Below, piece by piece: positions 42,639 through 52,727 of a stretch of DNA of 64,000 nucleotides; position 1 is the first letter of the stretch; each line of letters opens with the position of its first letter. This stretch comes from Bacteroidales bacterium. GTDB taxonomy: Bacteria > Bacteroidota > Bacteroidia > Bacteroidales > F082. The notes beneath the pieces were generated by a model. The model had not been told where the DNA came from and made no database searches. It saw nothing but the letters and a program-made list of their open reading frames with translations. The translations under genes were made by a program, and so were the position numbers. The DNA lies in the NCBI GenBank assembly GCA_017538795.1, contig JAFYIE010000019.1:20519-84518 (forward strand), in the 5' to 3' direction.

Positions 42639-44585
42639 CTTCACAACGACTTTAACTGTCTTGTTGAAGCCGTTAGCATTGATTGTGCAGAAGTAAACAC
42701 CGCTTTCGATATCAATGTTAACTGTGTTTTCACCTGTTGTGAGGTTCTGGTTGAAGCTCTTCACTGTCTGACCTGCGAGGTTGACAAATGTGATAGTAGC
42801 GTTGACATCCATTGCTGAGCTTACAACAACGTAGTCTTTTGCCGGGTTAGGATAGACGCTGTAGATAGCATCCTGAGCCTCTGTCTCTTCTACGCCAACA
42901 GTTCTGATAACTTTAACACCGTGGATGATGTTTTCTGTTGCTGCTGCCTGTGTTGCGTTGCTGCCCCAGTAGAAACCGATCTCGTCGTCTGCCTGATATG
43001 AGAACCAGAATTCGCCATTGTTAACTGTATTCTGAACTGCGCTTGTGAACACACCTTCTGAGTACATGAGCATGACGTCTTCCATGAGGTCATCTTCATC
43101 CTGCTCCCAGTAACCTTTTTCTGCGTCACGATAGCTTACATAGATGCTTCTGAAGTAGTATGTACCATTTGTACGGTTGGTGCAAGGTGATGAGAATGCG
43201 CAAGCGAGGTTGCCGTCTGCGTCGCATGAAAGTGCTGGGTGACCTGAAGCACCGTAGAACTTGCTGATATACTCTGAACCTGACATGTAGTACAAATCGT
43301 TGCTCCAATCAATACCTTCGTACATTGGGATGAAGCCAATCCATCTTGTTGAATCTGGTTCCATGTGAACATAATCTTCACCGGCTGGCCACCAGAGACG
43401 TGCTGCATGGTGTGGGTTGCCGTCAGGTGACTGCATAGGAGCTTCCTGTGTGTCGTTCCAGTAAAGGATACCGTCAACAGCGCGGCCTGACCAGTATGTG
43501 TAGTAACCTGGTTCGTTTTCAAGTGTGTGTGCCATCTCAAATGTGTTGAGAGCTACGTGGACTGTACCTGCGTTGTCGATAACGATTGAACCGTTCATAG
43601 GCATGAAGAGGGTGTCTTCCATACCCCAAGCTGGTTCTTCGTCGAATTCTCTACCTTCGTATGGGTTTTCCCAAACTCTTGTTGATGTCCATGTTGCACC
43701 GTCGTCTGTTGATTTGAACATCCAAACGCTGTTTGTCAAGCAACCTGAGTACATGAGAGCTACATTGTGGCCGTTTGCTGCCATGCAGTAGTCGTCAGCT
43801 GAGAACTGGTTGTGATCCCAACCTGTCTCGTGAAGAGGACCGTAGCTAACTGTCCAGCTGTCGATGTTTGCCGGGTCTTCTGAACGCCACATAACAGTCT
43901 GAAGGTCGGTTTCGTCTGAGCTGATTGAGTGCTGAAGAACAGCGACTGCAACAGCGATGTTGTGGTTTTCACCGCATGTGACGATTCTTGGCCATGTTGG
44001 GTATTCTGTTGTGTATGCATATCCGTCTGGATAGTCCGGAAGAGCGCCAACATATGTCCAGTCGCCTTGACCTGCAGTTGTTCTGACGAAGCACTGCATG
44101 TGACCGTTACCGTGAGCGAGGAGGATTTCGCCGTTTGCACCAAACTGTGCGATTGATGGCCAACCTGTCTTGAAAGGCTCGACGCGTGTTTCTGGCTGAT
44201 CATCCCATTCACCGTTGCTGTAGAAGTTGTAACCTGTACCACGATCTGAAGCTGTCTGGTTTGCTTCGTGTGACATTGTTGCTGTAACTGCTACATTGCC
44301 GTTAGGTAACTGATACATACGGTTTGCTACATACTGGTTTGACTGGAGATCGTAGTGTGTCCACATTGTCTCGCCGTCTTCCATTTCATCGTATCTGTTG
44401 ATAACAGCGCTCTTTACTGCCTGTGGAGCATAAGATGAAGCGTCTGTTGTCATTTCGTTACCAACTGCAACTGTTTTTGCTTTGGCAACGCCCTGCTTTG
44501 CGTCGTTCTTAATGACGACGTTTCTCTGTGCGAATGCACCTAAGCCTAAAATAAGGCCTAATGAAAGTAAAAATACTTTTTTCAT
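42636..44585 (-). CDS. T9SS cargo protein with a type A sorting domain, propeller-like body
   Basis: The 649-residue protein has a signal peptide (1-19, AFA|QR). The body contains one Asp-box-like motif, FKSTDDGATWTSTRVW, and other sialidase-type strands with many Trp and Tyr (TYWSGRAVDGILYWND), suggesting a beta-propeller. The C-terminal domain (about 570-649) starts VYPNPAKDYVVVSS and ends FNKTVKVVVK, a T9SS type A CTD with the lysine-rich last strand. It is exported by T9SS and anchored or released at the surface. Catalytic residues of sialidases could not be confirmed. A 60-bp repeat begins at its stop codon. Confidence 0.8.
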   Translation of the reverse strand: MKKVFLLSLGLILGLGAFAQRNVVIKNDAKQGVAKAKTVAVGNEMTTDASSYAPQAVKSAVINRYDEMEDGETMWTHYDLQSNQYVANRMYQLPNGNVAVTATMSHEANQTASDRGTGYNFYSNGEWDDQPETRVEPFKTGWPSIAQFGANGEILLAHGNGHMQCFVRTTAGQGDWTYVGALPDYPDGYAYTTEYPTWPRIVTCGENHNIAVAVAVLQHSISSDETDLQTVMWRSEDPANIDSWTVSYGPLHETGWDHNQFSADDYCMAANGHNVALMYSGCLTNSVWMFKSTDDGATWTSTRVWENPYEGREFDEEPAWGMEDTLFMPMNGSIVIDNAGTVHVALNTFEMAHTLENEPGYYTYWSGRAVDGILYWNDTQEAPMQSPDGNPHHAARLWWPAGEDYVHMEPDSTRWIGFIPMYEGIDWSNDLYYMSGSEYISKFYGASGHPALSCDADGNLACAFSSPCTNRTNGTYYFRSIYVSYRDAEKGYWEQDEDDLMEDVMLMYSEGVFTSAVQNTVNNGEFWFSYQADDEIGFYWGSNATQAAATENIIHGVKVIRTVGVEETEAQDAIYSVYPNPAKDYVVVSSAMDVNATITFVNLAGQTVKSFNQNLTTGENTVNIDIESGVYFCTINANGFNKTVKVVVK

Positions 44586-44642
44586 TTTGTTGTTAATTTA
44601 GAGTTAATAATAATTTTCAATTCAAAAATTCATATTTGGTTG

Positions 44643-44676
44643 CAAAGATACTACTTTTTTCTGACATGCGCACCAA
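44643..44676 (-). promoter_or_regulatory. Promoter of the T9SS cargo gene
   Basis: Minus-strand TATCTTTG (44643-44650) with TTGG at about 44673-44676, 23 bp upstream. The leader to the ATG at 44585 is about 50 nt. Confidence 0.5.
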
Positions 44677-44751
44677 AAATGGATTTTTTTTATTTTTTTT
44701 AATAAGGTATTGAAAATTAGAGTAATTTTATGGCTTGAAAAATTTATACAA

Positions 44752-47649
44752 ATGAAAAGAACAATTTTATTAACTGCAATCGTTTTGCTTTTAGCTTCTT
44801 GCTCGACAAAACAAACGAAACAAGATCCTGTCACTTACGTCAATAATTTCATCGGAACAGGCGGTCACGGCCACACTTATCCTGGTGCCACGGCGCCTTT
44901 CGGAATGGTGCAACTCAGTCCGGATACCAGAATGGACGACTGGGATGGCTGCTCGGGCTACCATATCTCTGATAATCATATACTTGGCTTTAGCCATACA
45001 CATTTGAGCGGCACAGGCTGCAACGACTACGGTGACTTCCGTTTTATGCCTATTGTCGGCGAAAAGCATTATAAATCAGTCGATTACCGTTCGGCTTTCC
45101 GTCATGAGACAGAGGTGGCGCGTCCGGGTTTCTACAGCGTGCTTTTGGATGACTATAATATAAAGGTGGAGCTCGCCGCGGGTGTCCGTGCCGCGATGCA
45201 TCGTTATACATTCCCGCAAGGCGAAAATGCCGCTGTTATCCTTGATTTGAAGGAATCGACACTGTCGGCGGAAAAGATTTACGAGGCTTGGGCAAAGGTT
45301 GAAAACGACAACGCCATCAGCGGATTCCGTCGTTCTGGATATTGGGCTCGCGACCAGTATCTGTATTTCTACGCTGAGTTCTCGAAACCGATAAAATCAT
45401 ACGAAAACAATGTCGAAGGTCTCTTCTATGCCTTTGATTTTGAGAATGATGGCGAGCCTCTGGTGATGCGTATCGGTATCTCGGCCGTCGATGTGGAAGG
45501 CGCGAAGAAAAACCTTGAGTCGGAAATCACCGATTTCGACCTGGAAGCTTTGGCAGCAAAGACATATAAATCGTGGAACGAGGAGTTGAGCCGTATCGAT
45601 GTGGAAAGCGTGCTTGAAAAAGACAAAACCATCTTCTACACCGCTCTTTATCATGCGTTTATCGTTCCTAATCTTTACTCTGATGTCGACGGACGCTATC
45701 GCGCCCATGACCTGCAGGTTCATCAGTCGGACATGCCACGTTACACTGTCTTCTCGCAGTGGGATACATTCCGCACCGAAAACCCGCTTCTCGACATGAT
45801 TCAGACAAAGCGCGCTGTTGAGATTATCAACACGTTTTTCGATAATTACGAGACGGGAGGCTTGCTTCCGACATGGGAACTCGCCGCTAACGAGACACAT
45901 TGCATGATTGGCTATCACTCAATTCCGGTCATTGCCGACGCTTATATCAACGGAATCACAGGTTTCGATGCTGAAAAAGCGCTTGCCGCGATGGTCGATC
46001 GTGCCAATAAAGACTTCTTTGGTCTCGATTATTATAAAAAATACGGTTACATCGCCGCTGACGCTGCCGGTGAGTCGGTGTCGACAACGCTCGAATATGC
46101 TTACGACGACTGGTGCATCGCGCGTATGGCCGACAAGATGGGCAAGAAAGACATCGCCGACGAGTTTTACAAGCGTGCACAATATTACAAAAACCTTTAT
46201 GATCCGTCGACGAAGTTCTTCCGCGGACGTAAAAACGGCGGTTTTGTGTCGCCATTCGACCCTCGTCAGGTTAATTTCATGTTGACAGAAGCCAACACTT
46301 GGCAATACAATTTCTTTGTGCCTCAAGATGTTAACGGTCATATCGAACTTATGGGCGGCAAGGAAAACTACGAAAACATGCTGAGCCAGCTGTTCAACAC
46401 TTCTTCAGGATTTACAGGCCGTCAGCAGGCCGATATCACCGGAATGATTGGACAATACGCGCATGGCAACGAACCGTCGCATCACATGGCATATCTCTTT
46501 AATTTTGTTGGGAAACCGGTGAAGACACAGAAAGTTTTGCATCAAATCATAAATGAGCTCTACACCGACCAGCCTGATGGCCTTTGCGGTAACGAGGACT
46601 GCGGTCAGATGTCGGCTTGGTACGTGATGAGCGCTATGGGATTCTATCCTGTGACACCGGCGAGCGGCTATTTCGTGATAGGTGTGCCTCATTTTGAGAA
46701 GATGACGGTCAACTTTGAAAACGGTAAGAAATTCACTATTATAGCGAAGAACCTGTCGCATGAAAACAGATATATCGAATCGGTGAAGCTGAATGGCAAG
46801 CCGTTGAGCCGCAGCTATTTGTATTATGATGAGGTTGTTAACGGAGGCAAACTGGAGTTCACGATGACCGACAAACGTAATACCACATGGGCCACCGACG
46901 AAAAAGACTGCCCTGTGATGCGCATCGAGTCGGAACAAATAGTGATAACTCCTATTATTAATGTAAGCAAGTATGTTTTCTACGACACTTTGAATGTCAG
47001 CATCACTCATCCTGACAAAAACGCGAAGATAATCTATGCTTTGAATGATGGCGATGATGTTGAATACACAGGTCCGTTTACAATCGACAAGACCACTGAT
47101 GTCAAGGCGATCGCTGTTATTGATAATGAAGACGGCTTGCCTTTTGTCTCTACTGTGTCGGAAGGCTCGTTCAAACATATTAACGCAGGCCGCAACATCA
47201 CGATAAAATATCCTTACAACAACCAATATGATGCCGGTGGCGACATTGCGCTTATCGACTTGCAGCGCGGCAACGATAATTTCCGTGTCGGGATGTGGCA
47301 AGGCTATTATGGCGTTGACATCGACGCTGTTGTCGACCTGGGTGAGATGACTGAAATCACACGTCTTGCCGGAAGCTTTCTGCAGGATCAGAAATCGTGG
47401 ATTTTCATGCCGACGCAGGTTGAGTTCTTTATTTCAAACGACGGAAAGAACTTCAAATCGGTGGGTGTGGTCGAAAACGAGATTGAGCCAGAAGAGGAAG
47501 ACGCTATCATTCAAGAACTTGAGATTCGCAAGAAGTTGAAAGCACGTTATGTGAAAATGGTCGCCAAAACTCTCGGCTTGTGCCCTGAATGGCATGTGGG
47601 AGCAGGGGAGAAGGCTTGGATCTTCTGCGACGAAATAATTATAGAATAG
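44752..47649 (+). CDS. GH92 family alpha-1,2-mannosidase-type lipoprotein
   Basis: The protein is 965 residues from ATG 44752; an upstream in-frame TTG at 44710 is less likely because only the later start puts the lipobox LASCST (Cys17) at a normal distance. GH92 motifs are visible: FIGTGGHGHTYPGATAPFGMVQLSPDT, GFSHTHLSGTGCNDYGD, the HQSDMPRYTVFSQWDTFRT-like loop, GNEPSHHMAYLFNFVG and CGNEDCGQMSAWYVMSAMGFYPV near the active site. Two C-terminal modules follow, a chitobiase-tail-like domain (about 735-790) and an F5/8-type discoidin-like domain (about 825-960). It removes mannose from N-glycans or mannans. The convergent outer-membrane receptor gene may belong to the same uptake system, but no SusC/SusD pair is seen. 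Confidence 0.94.
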   Translation: MKRTILLTAIVLLLASCSTKQTKQDPVTYVNNFIGTGGHGHTYPGATAPFGMVQLSPDTRMDDWDGCSGYHISDNHILGFSHTHLSGTGCNDYGDFRFMPIVGEKHYKSVDYRSAFRHETEVARPGFYSVLLDDYNIKVELAAGVRAAMHRYTFPQGENAAVILDLKESTLSAEKIYEAWAKVENDNAISGFRRSGYWARDQYLYFYAEFSKPIKSYENNVEGLFYAFDFENDGEPLVMRIGISAVDVEGAKKNLESEITDFDLEALAAKTYKSWNEELSRIDVESVLEKDKTIFYTALYHAFIVPNLYSDVDGRYRAHDLQVHQSDMPRYTVFSQWDTFRTENPLLDMIQTKRAVEIINTFFDNYETGGLLPTWELAANETHCMIGYHSIPVIADAYINGITGFDAEKALAAMVDRANKDFFGLDYYKKYGYIAADAAGESVSTTLEYAYDDWCIARMADKMGKKDIADEFYKRAQYYKNLYDPSTKFFRGRKNGGFVSPFDPRQVNFMLTEANTWQYNFFVPQDVNGHIELMGGKENYENMLSQLFNTSSGFTGRQQADITGMIGQYAHGNEPSHHMAYLFNFVGKPVKTQKVLHQIINELYTDQPDGLCGNEDCGQMSAWYVMSAMGFYPVTPASGYFVIGVPHFEKMTVNFENGKKFTIIAKNLSHENRYIESVKLNGKPLSRSYLYYDEVVNGGKLEFTMTDKRNTTWATDEKDCPVMRIESEQIVITPIINVSKYVFYDTLNVSITHPDKNAKIIYALNDGDDVEYTGPFTIDKTTDVKAIAVIDNEDGLPFVSTVSEGSFKHINAGRNITIKYPYNNQYDAGGDIALIDLQRGNDNFRVGMWQGYYGVDIDAVVDLGEMTEITRLAGSFLQDQKSWIFMPTQVEFFISNDGKNFKSVGVVENEIEPEEEDAIIQELEIRKKLKARYVKMVAKTLGLCPEWHVGAGEKAWIFCDEIIIE

Positions 47650-47676
47650 TTAGTCAGTTAGACTAACTGAACAACT
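47647..47676. repeat. TTAG hairpin between the GH92 and receptor genes
   Basis: The GH92 stop TAG starts the array. AGTTAGTC (47648-47655) pairs with GACTAACT (47661-47668) around a 5-nt loop, an 8-bp stem between two convergent genes, plausible as a two-way terminator. Confidence 0.6.
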
Positions 47677-50216
47677 TAGAATTCGTCTCCTCCGTCGCTG
47701 TCGTAGGCGTCGTTGCCGCCACCTTCGTCGCCTCCGCGTTGTTTCTTCGGCTGCTGGTTGATGCGGTAGTTGAAGTTGAGCGTGACGGTTGTCTTGCTCC
47801 ACGAACCTTTGCTGTATTTCCAGAAATTGTCGCCCCACGACTCGTCGGCATGTGAACGTGTGCCGAATAAGTCTCTGACATTCATCGATAGAGTGCCTTT
47901 TCCTTTGAGTACGTCGCGAGAGGCTGCGAAGTCGAGCCAATAGTTCGCTTCGCGGAAGCCGAGAGGCTCGTCACGAGGACCCATGAAGTGACCTGTAAAC
48001 TGGAAGTTGCATATTTTCTTGAACTCGAACTTCGCGACGAGACGTCCGAAGAGGTTGTAAGAGTCTGTGGTATAATGACTTGTGATGCCTGTCGTTGTCG
48101 AGGTGTAGTCGCCGACCGTCGATGACTTGAAGAAGTTGATGTTTCCGTTGGTGTTCAGCCATTTGAAAATCCTTACCGACGCCACCGCTTCGAGGCCGTA
48201 GTCGTCACTGATGCCGAAGTTGTGAGGCATGCTTATCGACACCTCGTCTTCGATCTCAGTGAAATGGCGTATCACGTCGGTGCTGTGGCGGTAATATCCG
48301 GTGAGGTTGAAGTTGCCGCCTTCCCAGAATTTGAGATAAGAAAACTCGTAGCTGTCGGTGTACACTGGTTTCAGCGCAGGGTTACCGACGCGGAAATTGC
48401 GGTCGTCGTTGAACGAGCGGTACGGAGCCATCTGCCAGTATCCGGGGCGTCGGATGCGGCGTGTGTAGCTTATCTGCAGCTGGTCTTTGTCGGTTAATTT
48501 ATAGTTCACGTGCCCGCTTGGGAATATGTCGTGATAACTCTGAGTGTGCTTGCCATCTTCTTTGTTCTTGTAGTTTGCCAACGTGTATGTGTATTCGTAA
48601 CGCGCGCCGACGAGGAACGAGAAGAGTCCTAACTCAGTGCCGTAGCTCGCATAGAGTGCCATCACTTGTTGGTTGAAGTCGAAATTATGGCAATAATCGG
48701 TGAGAAGTTCGTCGTTTTGCTTCACTATGGCGTCGTTGCTTGGCATGCCGTTGTTATATTTCGCTCCGGCTTCGATGGTGTTCAGTCCGAGATGATAGGC
48801 AAAGTCTATCGTTCCTTGGAAACGGCGGTGTGTCTCGGTGGTGCTGGTGTATTGTCTTATCACCGAGCTGTCGATGACGACGTCGTTATCCATGTCTTCC
48901 TGGGTGAGATAGTGTCTGTCGTAGATATCAGACCATTCCTTGTTTTGGTTTTCAAAATAACGGAACGATGCTTTGAGATAGTTGTCCTTTGTGACAAAAA
49001 ACTTGTCATAATCAAGGGTTAATTCTATCATCGGGCGTTTGTTGTGCCAGTCTTCCGAACGTTTTTTGAATTTCGCGGTGTCGTTAAACGGAAATTTGTC
49101 GATATAGGTTACTGTTGGGGTGTTATGCCCTGTTCCATGACGATAATTTGTTGAGAATGAGATGATATCGTTGTCGGTGATGTAATAATCGAGGCCGCCT
49201 CGTATGTTGTTGCCTTTTGAATTACGTCCGCGTTCCGTTGTCTGTTCAGATATCTGGATAGCATCGTAATGGTTGCTAATGTTCGGGTTATAAGGGTTGT
49301 CGTCGCTGAAATATTCCGTTTTATTGTAGCCGTCGCTGATGTCGTCGCGATAGTTGAAGTTATAGCTTAGGAAGAAATTGAACCTTCTGAGGCGGTAGTT
49401 GAGGCTTGTTCCTGCGCCTGCTTGGAACGGAAACGGTTCCGGCTGCGCTTTGCCCCATTCAAACGGGAAGCCGCCGTTCACGTCGACGCTGCCGTTGAAG
49501 CCTTTGCGTTTGTCTTTTTTCAAGACGATATTGATGATTCCTGCGGTTCCTTCGGCATCGTATCTTACGGAAGGGTTTGTCACCACCTCGATACGCTCGA
49601 TCATGTCGGCTTGAAGGCTGCGCAAAGCGTCTTGTGTACTTAATCCTACGAGTCCCGACATCTTGCCGTCGACGAGAATCTGTACGCCGTCGTCACCGCG
49701 AAGGCTTACGTTTCCTTCGACGTCGACGGTTATGGATGGTATGTTCTCGAGAACTTCGATGGCGTTGCCTGCAGTGCTCGCGATGTCTTTTCCGACGTTG
49801 AAGACACGTTTGTCGAGAGTCATGTTCATGGTGCTCTTCTCGGCGATGATTTCAACCTCTTCGAGCATTTCGGTGTCTTGCTGGAGATATATTTTGCCTA
49901 AATTGACATCTTCGACCTCGTTTTTTACTACGACATTCATAATCCTGCTCTTATATCCCATGGATTTTATGTCGAGATAATAGTTTCCTACGGAAGCTTG
50001 CAGTGTGAAGGCTCCGTTGATGTCGGTGACCATTCCTGTCATAAAAGTAGAGTCGGGAAGACGGAAAAGGCTCACTGTGGCGTATTCCAGCGCCTCGCCG
50101 GTATCTTTGTCGAGGAGTCTGCCTTTTATGTTTATGGTTTTTTGTGGATTTGCTAACAAATTGAATGTCAATAGTATAGCAAGCACAAATGTTGTTATGG
50201 ATATGATTTTTCTCAT
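47676..50216 (-). CDS. Outer-membrane beta-barrel receptor with CarboxypepD_reg domain (TonB-receptor-like)
   Basis: The protein is 846 residues from ATG 50216, chosen for a clean signal peptide (LLA|NP). It has an N-terminal carboxypeptidase-regulatory-like Ig domain (about 25-105, INIKGRLLDKDTGEALEYATVSLF), a plug domain (about 120-225, NAIEVLENIPSITVDVEGNVSLRGDDGVQILVDGK) and a large barrel rich in Tyr, Asn and Asp. The tail (RGGDEGGGNDAYDSDGGDEF region) is acidic and glycine-rich, as in the OMP_b-brl_3 family. Family members are TonB-dependent-type receptors of unknown substrate. It is monocistronic and convergent with GH92. Confidence 0.85.
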   Translation of the reverse strand: MRKIISITTFVLAILLTFNLLANPQKTINIKGRLLDKDTGEALEYATVSLFRLPDSTFMTGMVTDINGAFTLQASVGNYYLDIKSMGYKSRIMNVVVKNEVEDVNLGKIYLQQDTEMLEEVEIIAEKSTMNMTLDKRVFNVGKDIASTAGNAIEVLENIPSITVDVEGNVSLRGDDGVQILVDGKMSGLVGLSTQDALRSLQADMIERIEVVTNPSVRYDAEGTAGIINIVLKKDKRKGFNGSVDVNGGFPFEWGKAQPEPFPFQAGAGTSLNYRLRRFNFFLSYNFNYRDDISDGYNKTEYFSDDNPYNPNISNHYDAIQISEQTTERGRNSKGNNIRGGLDYYITDNDIISFSTNYRHGTGHNTPTVTYIDKFPFNDTAKFKKRSEDWHNKRPMIELTLDYDKFFVTKDNYLKASFRYFENQNKEWSDIYDRHYLTQEDMDNDVVIDSSVIRQYTSTTETHRRFQGTIDFAYHLGLNTIEAGAKYNNGMPSNDAIVKQNDELLTDYCHNFDFNQQVMALYASYGTELGLFSFLVGARYEYTYTLANYKNKEDGKHTQSYHDIFPSGHVNYKLTDKDQLQISYTRRIRRPGYWQMAPYRSFNDDRNFRVGNPALKPVYTDSYEFSYLKFWEGGNFNLTGYYRHSTDVIRHFTEIEDEVSISMPHNFGISDDYGLEAVASVRIFKWLNTNGNINFFKSSTVGDYTSTTTGITSHYTTDSYNLFGRLVAKFEFKKICNFQFTGHFMGPRDEPLGFREANYWLDFAASRDVLKGKGTLSMNVRDLFGTRSHADESWGDNFWKYSKGSWSKTTVTLNFNYRINQQPKKQRGGDEGGGNDAYDSDGGDEF

Positions 50217-50234
50217 TAAGTAACTCGTTTTCAA

Positions 50235-50536
50235 TTCGCAAAAATAATAAAAAAAATAATCAAACGAAAAAAATCTATATTATCATTTCGAAAATCATCC
50301 GTCAATAGTTAGGTTTAAAAATCACAAAATTTTTTTGTAAAAAGCGTAGAATTTTGCTTGTCAAAAATAACGATTGGGTAAAAACTGTCATTATAATCAA
50401 TAAAAAATCTATTTTTAATATGTTGATAATCAACGATATGAAAAATAAGTGAAAATTTTTTCAAAAAAATGTTGAAGTATTAAAAATAATGTATATTTTT
50501 GCACCCCGAAAACAGAAGGGAAATAAACATTAAAAA
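50235..50536. other. 302-bp AT-rich intergenic control region
   Basis: No coding potential is seen. On the minus strand TATTTTTG (50239-50246) faces the receptor gene. A 13-bp inverted repeat GTTGATAATCAAC lies at 50422-50434; its core TTGATAATCAA recurs at 39730-39740. The yitT promoter is at the right end. The remainder shows no structure that I can identify. Confidence 0.6.
50472..50501 (+). promoter_or_regulatory. Promoter of yitT
   Basis: TTG (50472-50474) and TATTTTTG (50494-50501) are 19 bp apart, followed by GCACCCCG as commonly seen downstream of Bacteroidota -7 boxes. The leader is about 30 nt. Confidence 0.75.
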
Positions 50537-51553
50537 ATGGCAAACACAAAAGAAATATTGAATTACTTAACGACCAAGAAATTTTGGGTTGAGTTTCTCA
50601 TCATGACATTTGGAATGGTGTTGACAGCTATCTGTGTTCACTATTTCTTAGTGCCAAGCAAGCTTATCATCGGTACGATTTCCGGTCTTTCCATCGTTTT
50701 GGCGGAAGTGTCGCAGTCGTTGTTCGGTGTGCACCTCGAGGTGTCGGTGATGATTTTCGTCATCAACGCCATCTTGCTTGTGCTTGCTTATTTTTTAATT
50801 GGTAAGGAATTCGGTATCAAGACGGTTTACACCGCTTTGATATTAGGACCTTTCACGGCGTTGTTTGAGAAGTACTTGCCATATCAGATGGTTATCACCA
50901 AATTTTATGGTGAGAAGAGTGCTTTCTTCGATGCGGCTACAGGTGGTTGGTCTTCAACGGCGCTTCAGGACGGTGTTTCATCGTTGATGGGCGACCCTTG
51001 GTTTGACCTTCTCTGCTTCGTGCTCATCCTCAGCTTCGCACAAGCCACTCTGTTTAAAATCAACGCTTCGACGGGCGGTCTTGACATTCTCGCAAAGATT
51101 GTCAACAAGTACATGCACTTTGATATCGGAGCATCAGTGACGGTGGCAGGCACAGCAATCTGTTTGACAGCTTTTGCTATCAACCCGTTCAACATCGTGG
51201 TAATCGGTTTGATTGGTACATGGATCAATGGTATTGTGGTCGATTACTTCACAGCTGGTTTGAACAACAGAAAGCGTGTCTGCATCATCAGTCCACAGTA
51301 CAAACACATCCAGGACTTCATCATCAGCGATCTTCAGCGTGGTGTTACAATGTACGATGTGACTGGCGGTTACAGCAATCAGAAGAAGGTCGAGATTGAG
51401 GCTCTTCTCACAAAAGACGAATTCTCTAAGTTGATGAATCACATCAACGAAAACGGGATAAACGCGTTCATTACAGCTGGTAACGTTAGTGAGGTTTACG
51501 GCTTGTGGGCGAGTAAAAAGGAAAAAACAAAGCAAGAGAGAGTAAAGCTTTGA
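50537..51553 (+). CDS. YitT family membrane protein
   Basis: The 338-residue protein has five to six N-terminal membrane helices (about 14-40, 55-80, 85-110, 150-170, 180-215) with the family signature INASTGGLDILAKIVNKY. A C-terminal DUF2179 cytoplasmic domain follows (about 225-315, ISPQYKHIQDFIISDLQRGVTMYDVTGGYSNQKKVEIEALLTKDEFSKL). YitT proteins are widespread, with no firmly known transport activity. It has a strong promoter and a strong terminator, so it is a single-gene unit. Confidence 0.92.
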   Translation: MANTKEILNYLTTKKFWVEFLIMTFGMVLTAICVHYFLVPSKLIIGTISGLSIVLAEVSQSLFGVHLEVSVMIFVINAILLVLAYFLIGKEFGIKTVYTALILGPFTALFEKYLPYQMVITKFYGEKSAFFDAATGGWSSTALQDGVSSLMGDPWFDLLCFVLILSFAQATLFKINASTGGLDILAKIVNKYMHFDIGASVTVAGTAICLTAFAINPFNIVVIGLIGTWINGIVVDYFTAGLNNRKRVCIISPQYKHIQDFIISDLQRGVTMYDVTGGYSNQKKVEIEALLTKDEFSKLMNHINENGINAFITAGNVSEVYGLWASKKEKTKQERVKL

Positions 51554-51587
51554 TTTTCATAGGATTAAGTTTTAAATGGTTAATTTG

Positions 51588-51625
51588 GAAACGGCTTCCC
51601 TCCCCAGGAAGCTGTTTCTTTTTTT
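51588..51625 (+). terminator. Rho-independent terminator of yitT
   Basis: A 12-bp stem (51588-51599 with 51607-51618, one G-T wobble) with a 7-nt loop is followed by seven T residues. It ends within the last codons of the convergent ruvB gene. Confidence 0.9.
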
Positions 51626-52646
51626 AGAAAAGACTTCCTTGATCGGCTCCTTTGAAGATTCCGAGGTGTTTGTAGGCGAGGTCGGTGGCGACGCGTCCGC
51701 GTGGGGTGCGCATGAGATAGCCTTCCTGGATGAGGAACGGCTCGCACACCTCTTCGATGGTGCCTGCTTCTTCGCCGACGGCTGTGGCGATGGTGTTGAC
51801 GCCCACAGGACCACCCTTGAATTTCTCGATGATAGTCAGTAAGATGCGGTTGTCCATGTCGTCGAGGCCGTGTTGGTCGACGTTAAGGGCTTTAAGACCG
51901 ACCTTCGCTATGTCGATGGTTATTCTGCCGTCGCCTTTTATCTGCGCGAAGTCGCGTACGCGACGGAGCAGCAGGTTGGCGATACGCGGAGTGCCACGGC
52001 TACGTCTTGCTATTTCGAAGGCCGCCTCGTCGTCGATAGGCACCTTGAGGATTGACGCTGAGCGTTTTATGATGTTTGACAACGTCTTTGAATCGTAGTA
52101 TTCGAGGCGCATGTTGATGCCGAAACGTGAACGCAGAGGCGCTGTCAGCAGTCCTGAGCGTGTGGTGGCGCCGATAAGAGTGAACGGATTGAGCTGAATC
52201 TGCACGCTGCGGGCGTTAGGACCGGTCTCAATCATGATATCGATGCGAAAATCCTCCATAGCTGAGTAAAGATATTCCTCCACGACAGGGCTCAAGCGGT
52301 GAATCTCGTCGATGAAAAGCACGTCGTTTTTTTCAAGACTCGTAAGAAGTCCAGCCAAGTTGCCTGGTTTGTCGAGTACAGGACCCGACGTCATCTTCAT
52401 GTTTACGCCAAGCTCGTTGGCGATGATGTGCGACAATGTTGTCTTGCCCAATCCCGGAGGTCCGTGGAGCAAAACATGGTCAAGCGACTCGCCGCGTTGC
52501 GCTGCCGCCTGCACAAAAACCCTAAGATTTGCAACAACTTGCTCCTGCCCGGCGAAGCTTGCGAAAGCGTCAGGACGTAAAACCTGCTCGATTTCTTTTT
52601 CAGCCTTGCTCATCGAGGTGCCATATGCATCGAGATTTTCATTCAT
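51624..52646 (-). CDS. ruvB: Holliday junction branch-migration ATPase RuvB
   Basis: The 340-residue AAA+ protein has Walker [14 protein letters not shown] (about 60-72), Walker [24 protein letters not shown], sensor 1 [19 protein letters not shown], and the C-terminal winged helix [37 protein letters not shown]. It drives branch migration together with RuvA. A TAATTTTG box on the minus strand (52663-52670) ends 17 bases before the ATG. Confidence 0.97.
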   Translation of the reverse strand: MNENLDAYGTSMSKAEKEIEQVLRPDAFASFAGQEQVVANLRVFVQAAAQRGESLDHVLLHGPPGLGKTTLSHIIANELGVNMKMTSGPVLDKPGNLAGLLTSLEKNDVLFIDEIHRLSPVVEEYLYSAMEDFRIDIMIETGPNARSVQIQLNPFTLIGATTRSGLLTAPLRSRFGINMRLEYYDSKTLSNIIKRSASILKVPIDDEAAFEIARRSRGTPRIANLLLRRVRDFAQIKGDGRITIDIAKVGLKALNVDQHGLDDMDNRILLTIIEKFKGGPVGVNTIATAVGEEAGTIEEVCEPFLIQEGYLMRTPRGRVATDLAYKHLGIFKGADQGSLF

Positions 52647-52704
52647 ATCTAAAAATTATTTACAAAATTACAAAAAATCACATACTAATTTGAAAACTTT
52701 TGCG

Positions 52705-52712
52705 TAATTTTG
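52705..52712 (+). promoter_or_regulatory. -7 box of the SPOR protein gene
   Basis: TAATTTTG overlaps the upstream in-frame TTG at 52710, so translation cannot sensibly start there. It supports the TTG start at 52728 and a very short leader. Confidence 0.5.
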
Positions 52713-52727
52713 AAAAAATTTTGTGTT

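Noticed and set aside
46405-47301. A 298-codon open frame antisense to the GH92 gene
   Set aside because: The sense strand carries clear GH92 motifs; the antisense translation is rich in His, Arg and Val typical of shadow frames.
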